A stretch of 64,000 bases of DNA from Phycisphaeraceae bacterium. GTDB lineage: Bacteria > Planctomycetota > Phycisphaerae > Phycisphaerales > UBA1924. Below are positions 16,419 to 26,700 of the stretch, piece after piece (position 1 is the stretch's first letter; each line of letters begins with the position of its first letter). The position numbers and the translations under genes are program-made. The stretch lies in contig JAHBXL010000001.1 in the NCBI GenBank assembly GCA_019636495.1, positions 372,001 through 436,000 of the forward strand. Direction: 5' to 3'. The notes below the pieces were generated by a model, which worked only from the letters and a program-made list of their open reading frames with translations, had not been told where the DNA came from and did no database searches.

Positions 16419-17887
16419 GCCGCGCCTTTGCGCTCTACGCGGTGCTGGTCACCGTCACCATCGGCGCGCTGGTCGCCGCGAGCGTGGTGTACTCGGCGCA
16501 GGCGCAGCGTGTCGCCGCAGACGCGGCGGCGCGACGCGTGCAGAGCCGGGCGCTCGCATGGAGCGGCGTGCAGGCGGCGCAGGAGGAACTCCGCGCCCAG
16601 CGTGCCGACCTGCTGCTTGGCCGGCGGCCGGCGCTCAGCGATGAGTGGGCGTTGTTCGTCGATGGCGACGGCCGGCGCGCGGTGGCGCGGCTGGTGATCG
16701 GCGACGGGCAGGCCGCGGTCAGCGAATCAGGCAAGATCGACATCAACGCCGCGACCGCGGAGATGCTCGCGATTGTGCCCGGGCTCGATGCGGAGATCGC
16801 GGGCCGGATCGTCGCAGCGCGGAGCGCGGGAAAGTTCGGCAGCGTGCGAGATCTCGCATCGATCGAGGGCCTCCGAAACGCGTTTGCACCGGGCGAAGAA
16901 GATGAACCGGCGGGCAACGCCGATGCGTTCGTTCCGCCGACCGACACTGCGCCGCCCCGGCCGCTTGAGGACCTGTTGACGGTCTTCGCGTTCGACCCCA
17001 ATGTTCAGGCCGGCATGGGGCGGGGCGCCGAGTCGCACTCCGGGGCGCGGCGCATCTCGCTGCGCGGCACTTGGTCCGATGCGATGGGCGATGCGATCCG
17101 CGAACGCTACGACGATGCGACGGCCAACATCGTCAAGTCGGTGATGGAGCAGGGCTCCCGGTTCGAGCGCGATGCCGACCTCGTGCGTGTGCTCCGAAGG
17201 TACAACAGCCCGCCCGCGGACTGGGCCGAGGTGCTTGACGTGTTCTGCGCCGACCCGTCTCCATTCCGAAACGGCCGCGTGGATGTTCTGGCCGCCCCCC
17301 GCGAGGTCCTGGCGTGCGTGCCGGGCTTCGATGCCGCGGCGGCCGAGCAGGCCGTTTCGCTTCGCGACAAACTCGCGCCCGAGCAGCGCCTGAGCGTGTG
17401 CTGGCTTGTGACGGAGAACATCCTGACGCCGGACCGCTTCGAGCAGGCATTCGAGTTTCTGTGTGCGCGATCAATGCAATGGCGGATCGTCGTCGAGGCG
17501 GGATTCGTTCCCGCGGATTCTGACGAAGGCGACGATCGTCCGCCGCTGCAGGACCGTGTGGTACTCGACGCGGTCATCGATGTCGCTTCCGAGCGCCCGA
17601 GGGTCGCGTACCTGCGCGATGTGACGTCCGCCGAGTCGGCCCGCCGGCTTGGGCTGCGCCGGGCCGCGCCGGAGCCCGCTGCGACCGACCTGCCCCCGGC
17701 CAATCCCGAACTTGTACCGTCCGGTGCATCCCCGGGCCCCGGTTCGGCGGTATCCTCGTCTCCGAGGAGAGTATCGCGCGGCACGGAAAGCCCGCGCCGA
17801 TCACCTCCGTCCGATGAAGGCGGGGGTGCAGGCCCGTCTGAGGAGGACCCGCGGGTGGGGCGATGGACCACCGGCGGGCGAGGGTGA
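16415..17887 (+). CDS. gspK: Minor pseudopilin GspK (tip protein)
   Basis: A 490-residue GspK, the largest pseudopilin, which caps the pseudopilus. It starts at a GTG (16415-16417) overlapping the gspJ stop; the N-terminus SRAFALYAVLVTVTIGALVA has a short leader and no Glu at +5, as is usual for GspK. A helix-hairpin-helix segment follows (SGKIDINAATAEMLAIVPGLDAEIAGRIV, residues about 108-135) and a second such region (GRVDVLAAPREVLACVPGFD) around 288-307, both features of GspK. The C-terminal 90 residues are Pro/Ser/Arg-rich and look disordered. It is longer than the usual 300-350 residues mainly because of this tail and a longer alpha domain. Confidence 0.87.
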   Translation: MSRAFALYAVLVTVTIGALVAASVVYSAQAQRVAADAAARRVQSRALAWSGVQAAQEELRAQRADLLLGRRPALSDEWALFVDGDGRRAVARLVIGDGQAAVSESGKIDINAATAEMLAIVPGLDAEIAGRIVAARSAGKFGSVRDLASIEGLRNAFAPGEEDEPAGNADAFVPPTDTAPPRPLEDLLTVFAFDPNVQAGMGRGAESHSGARRISLRGTWSDAMGDAIRERYDDATANIVKSVMEQGSRFERDADLVRVLRRYNSPPADWAEVLDVFCADPSPFRNGRVDVLAAPREVLACVPGFDAAAAEQAVSLRDKLAPEQRLSVCWLVTENILTPDRFEQAFEFLCARSMQWRIVVEAGFVPADSDEGDDRPPLQDRVVLDAVIDVASERPRVAYLRDVTSAESARRLGLRRAAPEPAATDLPPANPELVPSGASPGPGSAVSSSPRRVSRGTESPRRSPPSDEGGGAGPSEEDPRVGRWTTGGRG

Positions 17888-17910
17888 GCGCGGTTTGAAC
17901 GAGGGTTTCG

Positions 17911-19644
17911 ATGGAGCGGAACCAGGTCGCAATCAACTTGGAGAGCAACCGTCTGGTGGCGGTCGCTGCGGGCGTTCAGGCCGGACGCATCACCGTGCGG
18001 GCGTGGCTCAGCGTGCCGCGGCCGGCGACGCTCGACCTCAACGACACCGCTGCCGCCGGCCGCTGGGTGGCATCGGAACTCAAACGCGCGAAACTCTGGA
18101 GTGCGGCGCGGCGCGGGCGCGTGATCTTCGCGGTGTCGCGCGGCGAAGTGGTGATGAAGCGCATCGCTTTCCCGCCCGGCACCGATTCGGACGAACTGCC
18201 GGGGATGGTGCGCCTGCAACTTGTCCGTCAGTTGACAGTCTCTCCCGAGAACGCGGCGATCGACTTCGTTCCGATCGACGATGGCGAGAGCGGCGCGGCG
18301 GTGCTCGCCGCCGCGCTGCAGGGCGATCGCCTGGAGTGGCGTCGCGCGGTGTGCCGGGCCGCCGGCCTGCGTCTGGGGCGCGTCGCGCTGCAGTCGGCCG
18401 GCGCGGCGGCATTGCTTGCGGAAGTGGCGCAGGGGCGGACCGGCGGAACGCTCGGCGTCGCGTTGGGTGCCGAGTCGACCGAGTTCGTGATTGTCGAGGG
18501 CGGTCAACTGGTCTTCGCCCGCGCAACCGACCTCGTGCGTCCGGCAAGCGCCGAGGAGACCGACGGCTTCGCACAGAAGGTCGCCGTCGAGGCCAAGCGA
18601 ACCTGGATGTCGTACCGCGCAGCGCCCGATGCGCCGGTGATCGAGGCTGTGACCGTACTCGGCTCCGATGCCCTGAGCCGCCTGGTGGCTCAGCGCTGCG
18701 CAGAGACGCTCGACCTGCCGAGCGAGGCCGTGGACTTCCCTCGATATGTGGAGATTGCCGCGGATATGCCCGAGGCGGAGCGTTCGGCCGTTGCGCCGTT
18801 GATCGGCCTGCTGGCCGAGCCGGCGATCGGTCGTGCGACGCTGGACTTCGCCTCGCCCCGGCGCGTGCCGGATTTCGCCGGGCAGCGCCGCAGGCTGGTG
18901 CTCCTGGGCGCGCTGGCGGCGATCGTGGTCGGCGGGAGCGCGTTCACGGCCGCGCGGCTCGATCTGCAACGCCGGGCCGCCGAACTTGCCGACCTGCAGC
19001 GGGAGTGGGGGGTGCAGTCGGAGCAGCACGCCGAGTTCGTCCGCATGCAGGCCCGCCTCGAGCACATCAAGCGGTTCCGCGACAACGAGGTGGACTGGCT
19101 GGCACACCTCAACATGCTCAGTGCGCAGATGCCCGACCCGCGCGACGCCCTGCTCGACAGTGTGACCGCCAAGAGCGATGTCGAGGTGGTCTATGCACCG
19201 ACGCGCGACCAGACCGCCTACGCGCCCGCCGCGTGGGCCGTGCGGCACGATGGGTCGATGTCCATCGCCGGCTCGATGAAACGCCGCGAGATCGCCGATG
19301 CGCTCCGTGCACGGCTCGTTGCGGACCAGCGATACAGCGTGCAGACGCGCGGCTCGGACCTGCCGGACCGTTTCGACTGGACGCTGACGACGCGGCTCCG
19401 CACGCCCGATGATGCGCCCGGCCCCCGCGCGGCCGAGATCACCACGCCCCCGCCGACCGTCCGCAACGACCCCGCGCCGACCGCGGCGCCCGACCCCGAA
19501 CCGCCCGCCCAGCAACCACAACCGGCCTCGCCCGCCGCCCAAGCCGCGCAGCCGCCCGCCGCCGCGCCCGCGAGCGCGCCCCGCGGCGATCAGCCGCGCG
19601 GGCAGCGGCCGCGCCCGCCGCGTGCGGGGGGAGGCGGCGGATGA
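17911..19644 (+). CDS. gspL: GspL-type platform protein (PilM-like plus PilN-like)
   Basis: Inner-membrane protein linking the ATPase to the rest of the T2SS. The 577-residue product has a cytoplasmic actin-like PilM/GspL domain (about 1-310; starts MERNQVAINLESNRLVAV, later GGTLGVALGAESTEFVIVEGG), one membrane helix near 327-345 (LVLLGALAAIVVGGSAFTAA), and a PilN-like periplasmic part (about 350-510) with a coiled-coil stretch and a ferredoxin-like domain. Residues beyond about 510 are a Pro/Ala/Gln-rich tail ending in glycines, probably disordered. It sits where gspL is expected and overlaps the next gene by ATGA. Low similarity to proteobacterial GspL is likely, so the exact name rests on context. 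Confidence 0.82.
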   Translation: MERNQVAINLESNRLVAVAAGVQAGRITVRAWLSVPRPATLDLNDTAAAGRWVASELKRAKLWSAARRGRVIFAVSRGEVVMKRIAFPPGTDSDELPGMVRLQLVRQLTVSPENAAIDFVPIDDGESGAAVLAAALQGDRLEWRRAVCRAAGLRLGRVALQSAGAAALLAEVAQGRTGGTLGVALGAESTEFVIVEGGQLVFARATDLVRPASAEETDGFAQKVAVEAKRTWMSYRAAPDAPVIEAVTVLGSDALSRLVAQRCAETLDLPSEAVDFPRYVEIAADMPEAERSAVAPLIGLLAEPAIGRATLDFASPRRVPDFAGQRRRLVLLGALAAIVVGGSAFTAARLDLQRRAAELADLQREWGVQSEQHAEFVRMQARLEHIKRFRDNEVDWLAHLNMLSAQMPDPRDALLDSVTAKSDVEVVYAPTRDQTAYAPAAWAVRHDGSMSIAGSMKRREIADALRARLVADQRYSVQTRGSDLPDRFDWTLTTRLRTPDDAPGPRAAEITTPPPTVRNDPAPTAAPDPEPPAQQPQPASPAAQAAQPPAAAPASAPRGDQPRGQRPRPPRAGGGGG

Positions 19645-20633
19645 ACCGGCGCACCCGACAGGCATTGATCATTGCAACCGCTGCGGCCTCATTGCTTGGC
19701 GCATGGTGGGGCTGGAGCACGTACACGGCGCGACGGCGCGCACTCGATGCGGATGTCGCACGCTACCGCGAAGCGCTCGATGCTCGCGAAGTCGAACTTG
19801 CGGATGCGCCGCGACTTCGAAAGCGGTTCGATGAACTCGCGGATATCTCGCTGGGTGCGAACGAAGAGGAGGCCAACGCGGTGCTCCGCCGCGCGCTGAA
19901 CGAGATGGCCGCGCACATCGGCCTCCGCCGCGCACAGGTTTCCACCTCGACCTCGCGCCCGCAGGTCAACCCCGCCACTCGATCGCGCCTCCGCGAGTTC
20001 CGCCCGCGCGAGGTGCGTGAGCGGCCCGACTTCCACGCCCTCTCCGCGACGCTCACCGGCGAGTGCTCGCTCGAACAGGCCGTTCGTACGGTCGCGCTGC
20101 TCAACGCCCAGCCGTGGGTCTGCCGCGTCGATGGCGTCGGGATGCGCGTCGTCGGACGCGAACGCGAGAGCGTGGACCTGTCGGTCACGATCACCGGTCT
20201 GTTTGTTCGCGGCGGAAAGTCCCGCTCGACGGATGAATCCTCGGCTCGCATCTGGACGCCCATCGAGGATGGCGCGGTTGATCCGTGGCGCGCGATCGTG
20301 AGCAAGAACGTCTTCCGCGAGCCGCCGGCTCCCCCGCCCCGACAGCCCGAGCGCGAGCGTCCGGTTGTCGAAGCGCCGCCGCCTGCGCCCCCCCCTGTGG
20401 TCCCGAGTCTGGCGGATTGGCGAATCACCGCCGTCGTGCAGTCGGCCAGCGGCCCGGAGTTGTGGATATTCAACATCAAGTCCGGCGAGACGCGGACCCT
20501 TGCTCCGGGTACCGAAGTGCTCGGCGCGACCTTTGTGACCGGTTCCGGGGAAGTGGCTCGCATCCGAATCGGGGATGACATCTTCGAAGTCCGTTTGGGG
20601 GCGACCCTTGCAGACCGCAAGTCGGCGTCGTAG
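19641..20633 (+). CDS. GspM-like protein with a GspC/PilP-like C-terminal domain
   Basis: A 330-residue single-pass protein: a membrane helix at about residues 8-27 (LIIATAAASLLGAWWGWSTY), a periplasmic coiled coil (about 30-60) and a PilO/GspM-like ferredoxin fold (about 75-190). A Pro-rich linker around 235-255 leads to a C-terminal beta domain (about 258-325) with WRITAVVQSASGPELWIFN, TLAPGTEV and RIRIGDDIFEVRL. That last part resembles the homology region of GspC or PilP, which contacts the secretin N0 domain, and KNVFREPP before the linker is like the NIF/NLF-type motif ahead of GspC homology regions. It therefore seems to combine GspM and GspC. No separate gspC is present between gspF and gspD, which supports this. 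It is 130 bases before gspD. Confidence 0.75.
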   Translation: MNRRTRQALIIATAAASLLGAWWGWSTYTARRRALDADVARYREALDAREVELADAPRLRKRFDELADISLGANEEEANAVLRRALNEMAAHIGLRRAQVSTSTSRPQVNPATRSRLREFRPREVRERPDFHALSATLTGECSLEQAVRTVALLNAQPWVCRVDGVGMRVVGRERESVDLSVTITGLFVRGGKSRSTDESSARIWTPIEDGAVDPWRAIVSKNVFREPPAPPPRQPERERPVVEAPPPAPPPVVPSLADWRITAVVQSASGPELWIFNIKSGETRTLAPGTEVLGATFVTGSGEVARIRIGDDIFEVRLGATLADRKSAS

Positions 20634-20654
20634 TCGGTAGACTGTTCGAGCCTG

Positions 20655-20693
20655 GCGGGCGGAGCCCGCGCCGGGAGGCCTCCGGCCCTTTGA
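20655..20693 (+). other. GC-rich hairpins in the gspD leader
   Basis: GCGGGC at 20655-20660 pairs with GCCCGC around a GGA loop, and GCCGGGAGGCCTCCGGC follows as a second inverted repeat. There is no real T tract after them (CCCTTTGAGTC). They may weaken read-through from gspM/C into the huge gspD gene or fold in its 5' leader. Confidence 0.4.
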
Positions 20694-20749
20694 GTCACGA
20701 GGGTTGGCGTGGGTGCCGGTGTGTTTGTGGCGGGGTGATGGTTGTTCAT

Positions 20750-20754
20750 GGAGG
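20750..20754 (+). promoter_or_regulatory. Ribosome site that fixes the gspD start
   Basis: GGAGG stands 9 bases before the GTG at 20764-20766. The GTG opens a protein with a clean signal peptide, whereas the longer reading from a TTG at 20704 adds residues with no such signal. Confidence 0.7.
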
Positions 20755-20763
20755 GACCGAGAA

Positions 20764-23700
20764 GTGAAACTACGCCCAAGCCGCCGATTGCTTGTTCCCG
20801 CGCTGCTGCTGCTGGCCGCGGGGCAGCCGGTCTCGGTGTTCGCGCAAGTTGAAGGGGCCGATGCAGCGGCGCTTGCGTCAGAGTCCGCGCCCGAGGCGAA
20901 CCAGCCCGAGGTGGCGACTGCCACCGATGGCGCGGCTGTGGCCCGCGACGAGGGCATCGAGTTCAACTTCAAAGATGTGCCGTTCGAGCAGGTGCTGGAC
21001 TTCATGGCGCGCCAAACGGGCCTGCCGGTCATCCGCGAGGCCGATGCGCCCAAGAGCGGGCTGACCTTCATCGGCGCATCGAGGTACACGCTGGAGGAAG
21101 CGCTCGACGTGCTGAATCGCCTGCTGTTCATGCACGGCGTGCAGTTGCGGCGAGAGGGACGCTACCTGCTGCTGACGAAGGCCGAGGACATGCGTGCCTT
21201 CGGCCAGGTCGTGGGCAAGATCCCCGAGGAAATCGGCTCGGCCGAGGTGATCACGACCGTCGTGCCGCTGAACAACGCCGTCGCTGCGCCGCTTGCGGAA
21301 CAACTCAAGGGCCTGGTAAGCAAGTTCGGCGGCATCACCGCGCTGCCTCAGCAGAACGCGCTGATCATCGTCGACACCGCGGCGCAGTGCCGTCGTCTGC
21401 GCGGCGTCATCGAGCAACTCGACGCCGACCGCCCGCGCGATGCGCAGTTCAAACTCTTCCCCCTCAGGCATGCTCAGGCCGAAAGGGTCCACGCCGCGCT
21501 CAAGGGCCTCATCGCCGAGCGCAAGCAGATCACATTTGTCGACCAGCAGGGGCGCAAGACCACGGTGCAGGATGATCAGATCGAGGGTCTGAACATCCAG
21601 CCCGATCCACGCACCAACAGCATTATCGCCGTCGGCCCCAAACCGCGGCTGGATGTCGTGGGCGAACTGGTCGCGCTGCTTGACCAGCCCGACGGCGCGG
21701 GGACGGGGCGCGAGATGCTCACGTTCGTGCTCGGCGGCGTGAATGCCGACGAAGCCGCGGGGCACATCACTCGGCTGTTCCAGCAGCGCGGCGAGCGGGG
21801 TGGGGGGGGTGGGGGGGGCGGGGGGCCGCCGGACCCGGGCTCGCGCCCCACCGTTCTGCCGCTGACGCAGCAGGGCAAACTCACGATCGTCGGCACCGCC
21901 GAGCAACTGGCCCTGTGTGCCGCCCTCATCGCCGAGGTCGACCCCGAGGCGATGCCGACGGCGACCGATGGCGAGCCGCGACGTGCTGCGCCCGAGTCGC
22001 GCGTGGCCGTGCTCCGCACCCGCCACCTCACTGCCCAGGCCGCGCAAAGCCTCGTGACGCGGCTGCTCTCGCCGCGGCAGACCGCCGTGCTGCGATACGC
22101 GCAGGGCGTGGACGACCGCAGCCTGGTGGTTTCCGGGCCGGTGTCGGACGTCGAAGCGCTCGAGCGGCTCATCAAGGGACTGGATGTGCCGGCAGAGCGC
22201 GATCGCGAGGCGCGACAGGTGCGCATCGCCCAGGGCGATCCGGCGAAGGTCGTCGCACGCGCCGAGCAGTTGTACAAGCAGTCCACTCGCGCCGAGAGCG
22301 AGCCGGTCGCGGCGTCGCTGGAGGGCGAGAGCCGCACCGTCACGCTCGTAGGCAGCGCGGGCGCGATCGGCGCATTCACCGATCTCCTGCGGTCGGTCGA
22401 ATCCGGCATCATCGTCGAACGCGAGACTCGCACGCTCGTTCTGAAGCATGCTCGCCCGAGCCAGATCGCCGGTCGGTTGGCGCAACTGGCCCGCACGTTG
22501 CTCGAACCCGGCGACGGCTCGGCCTACATCGAGCCGCGATTTGACGCGGTGGACGAAACGCGTTCGCTGATCGTCCGTGCCCGGCCGGAAGACCTGGGCG
22601 CGATCGAGTCTCTCGCGGCGTCGATCGACGGCGCGACGGCCCGCGACGCGGTCTTCCGCGTGCTGCTGGTCCCGCCGGAGTCGCTCGCTTCGGTGCGCAC
22701 CCGCGCGGCGGAGATCGAACGCGAGCAAGTCGCGAACATGCCCGGCGCGCAACGAGTCGACGTGCAGGATGACAAGGAGCGCGGCGCGCTGCTGGTCTCG
22801 GGCGATGCCGAGGCCGTCGCACGCTATGCGCGGATCGTCGACGAGTTGTCGCGGCTGGCCGCCAAGCCCGTCGTCAAGGTGCTCGAACTCAAGTTTGTCG
22901 AGTCGGGCCCGACGGCCCAGGCGATCAACCAGTCGCTTGCGCCGCTCGGCGGCGTCGGCCCCGCGGGCGGGCGCGTCAGCATCTCCTCGGCCGAGGGTTC
23001 CAACGCGCTGGTCATCAGCGGCAGCGCGACCGACGTGCAGATGGTCGAGGACATCGCACGCTCGCTCGATCTCGAGGGCAACAAGCCCGGCGCAGTTTCC
23101 GTCGCCACCGTGCAGATGAAGCACGCCCGCGCCGAGGCAATCGCCCCGATTGTCCAGCAACTCCTGCACCGCGACCAGACGCAGCAGTTCCAGCAGTTCC
23201 GCCCCGGAACCCGGGTTCCCGTCGCCGCGGCCGAGCAGGCCCGGACGCTCGTCCCCGTGAAGGTCGCGGCGGACCGCAGGCTGAATGTCGTCGTGGTCAG
23301 CGGCCCGCGCGAGTCGGTCGAGGTCGCCAGGCAGGTGATCGCCGACCTGGACATCGACATGGCCCAGACCCCGCAGGGCGCATCGCGCGTCGTGCGCGTA
23401 CTCACACTGCAGAACGCCGCGGCCGACGATGCGGCCCAGAGCGTTCAGGCCGTCTTCCAGGACGATGGCGCGGGCATCGCGGCCGAGCAGCCGCCGGTGG
23501 TGCGAGTCGACCGCGCGAGCAACTCGCTGGTCGTCCGCGGGACCGAGCGGCAGATCGCCTCAATCGAGGAACTTGTCAAAGGGCTCGACAAGGCCACCAG
23601 CGCGGCCAGCCGCGACATGCGGCTCATCAATGTCGATCGTTCGAAGGCCGATGCGCAGATGCTGGCCGAGGCGCTGCGCCGACTGCTGGAGCAGCGCGCG

Positions 23701-26700
23701 GCGACGAAGGTGCAGGTCATCAGCGTCGAGGAACTTCTCGCGCCCGCGAGCGACGAAAGGAAGCAGGGCAGCGATGCGACCCCGATCGACCGGGGCTTGG
23801 AGCCGGTCGGCGCGCCGACGGCGCACGCCATGGCCTCGTGGCTCGCGGCGATGTCCATCGCGGCCCTGGACGAGCAGGCCGCGCAGCCGGATGACGGCGT
23901 GACCATCGCCGTCGATCCCGCCACCAACTCGCTGATCATCTCCGGCAGCAGCCGCGCGGTCGATCGTGCCGTCGCGCTCGCGGCGGAACTGCAGCGGCAG
24001 ATGCCCGCCGAGCCGCTCCGTCTGCGCATCGTCACGCTGCCCGAGGGCGTCGATGCGGGCGTGATCGCGAGCATCGTGAGCCAGACCGCGGCGCAGATCG
24101 GCCAGGCGACGGCACAGAACCCCGGCGGGTTCACGTCGCGGGTCAGCGTTCAGGCCGATCCTCAGGGGGGCGCGGTCATTGTGTCGGCCAACGACACCGA
24201 CTTCGCCACGCTCGGCGAGTTGATCGCCGCGGTGAGCAAGCCGCTCCCGGGCTCGACCCTCACGATCAAGGTCTACCCGCTCGCGAACACGAGCGCGCCG
24301 CGCGTGGTGCGGGCGGTGTTCGATTTGTTCAGCCCTGCGCCGCGCGGGCGGCAGGCGCAGCGCGTGCTGCAACTGGCCTTCGACGGCGGCGCGGGCCCGG
24401 ACGGGCGCACGCTGCGGATCGACCCCGCGACCGTTCGCGCCACGGCCGATCCGGCCGGGCGCTCGCTGATCATCGCCGCGCCGGCGGATGCCATCCCGCT
24501 GCTGGATCGTTTCATCTCGCTGCTCGATCAGGCGCCGATGCAGGACCAGTTCGCGCTGCGCCGGTTCGCGCTCACCAACGCGCGGGCCGAGCAGGCGGCG
24601 CCGATGCTGCAGCAGGCCTTCGAGGCCGCGCGGCAGGCCGCGCCCGAGGCGCCACGCCCCACGTTGATCACCGATGCACGCACGAACGCCGTGCTCATCA
24701 CCGGGACCGAGGCCCACCACCGCGAGACCGAACGGCTGCTGGCCCAGATCGATATCCCCGCCGAGGCCGACGGCGCGGAGACGGAGATCCTGCCGCTGCG
24801 CTCGACGCGCCCCAGCACCGCGCAGCGCATCGTCGAGGCGGCGATCGTCGGCAGCGACGCCGGACGCCGCGAGCGTCTGCGAATCACCGCGGCGGACGAG
24901 TCCAGCGTGCTGGTCGTGCGCGCTCCACGCGAGTTGATCGACGAGGCCAAGCGCATCGTCGCGCAGATCGATTCGTCCGATGTCGCGGGGCTGCCCGTGC
25001 GCAGTGTGAAACTCGAGCGGGCCGACGCCGAGGCGGTCGCCCAGGCGCTGCAGCGGTTCTACGACGACCGCGCGCGGGCCTCGAGCCGTCCGAACCAGCC
25101 GGCCCGGCAGCGACAGGTCGCGGTCATCGGCGACCGACGCAGCGGCTCACTGGTCGTCGCCGCGAGCGACGAGGACTTCGCGCAGGTGCAGTCGCTGGCT
25201 TCGACGTTCGATTCGCCCTCGGCGCGACAGGACATGCAGTTCCGGATCATCGCGCTGCGGCACGCGCGCGTCGCCGAGATCCGTCAGACCGTCGAAGGCG
25301 TCGTCGAGGAGGTGAAGTACCCGGCGAACTGGTGGTCGGGCAATCGTCGCAGCGGACAGGACGACACGCTCAGCGCGCAGTTCAACGACCGTTCCAACAG
25401 TGTGGTGCTCTTCGGCCAGGGCGAGGCGTTCGACACCATCGAGAAGATCATCCAGGCGCTGGACACGCCGCAGCCCGAGGGCACGCGACTGGTCGTGCGC
25501 GCTGTGAAACTCGCCAATGCCAGCCCGCAGTCGGTCGGTCCGGCCATCCAGTCGGCCATGTCGACGCCGAACTGGCAGTGGTGGCGCGGCAACGACCCCG
25601 ACGGCGTGCGCGTGGAGGTCGACCGTCGGGCCGGCGTGCTGCTCATGATCGGCCGCGAGGACCGCGTGCAGCAGGCCGAGCAGTACGCCAAGGACCTGGA
25701 CTCGGCCTCGGGCATCGCCGATCGCGAGGTGGAGACGCTCCGCCTGACGTACGCCGGCGCGGAGCGCATCGCCGCGAACCTCTCGCGGTTCTTTGAGGGC
25801 CGCGACCGCGGCGCGGGGCTCGAGCGTTCCCTGGTCAGCGTCATCGGCTCGACCGAGGGCAACGTGCTGATCGTCGCGGCATCGCGCGAGGACATGGCGC
25901 AGGTCCGCGCGTTTGTCACGCAGATGGACCAGCCCGAGGAATCCGAGGGTCGGGTGCGCGAACTCTACCGCCTGCGCAACGCCGAGGCTGGCGAACTGGC
26001 CAACATCCTGCGCGAGCAGTTCCCGCGCACACTCGCCTCGCGCGAGGGCCTGGTGATCGTCACTCCGCAGCCGGGAACCAACTCCGTCATCGTCTCCGCG
26101 CCGCGAGAGTTGTTCGAGAAGGTCGATGCGCTGGTGTCGAGCCTCGATGCGCCGCCGGAGGCGGAGATGTCGCGCATCGTGACGGTGCAACTGAGCCAGT
26201 CGCGCGCCGAGGACGTGGCGCAATCGCTCACCGCCGCGCTGCCGCGCAGCGTGAAGGTCAAGGTCACCCCCGTTCGCCGGACCAACACGCTCCTCCTGAC
26301 CGGCTCCGATGAAGCGGTGCGACTGGTGATGTCGCAGATCGCCGAACTGGACGCGACGCCGCCCAAGCCGCAGACCGAGTTCCGGCGGATCGACCTTTCA
26401 CACCAGGACGGCTACGACCTGGCCTCGACGTTGCGCACGCTGCTGGCACGCCGGCAACTCGGGCCCAACGAACCCGCCCCGGCGATCAGCACGCTCTCGC
26501 CGGGCACCACGCTGCTGGTCTCGGCGACGCCCGACCAGTTGGAGGAGATCCTCGCGGTCGTGAAGGAACTGGATGTCGCCCGCACGGGCCGGCGTGCCAC
26601 CGAGTTCATCCCGCTCAAGTTCGCCGACCCCGAGGCAACCGCGCGCGCGCTGGAAGTCTTCTACGGCCAGTTCGCCCGCGAGGCCCAGACGCCCGGTGCA

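Noticed and set aside
17649..19412. A 587-residue Arg/Gly/Ala-rich plus-strand frame overlapping gspK and gspL
   Set aside because: Composition is that of a shifted frame in GC-rich DNA, and both overlapping genes have clear family motifs.
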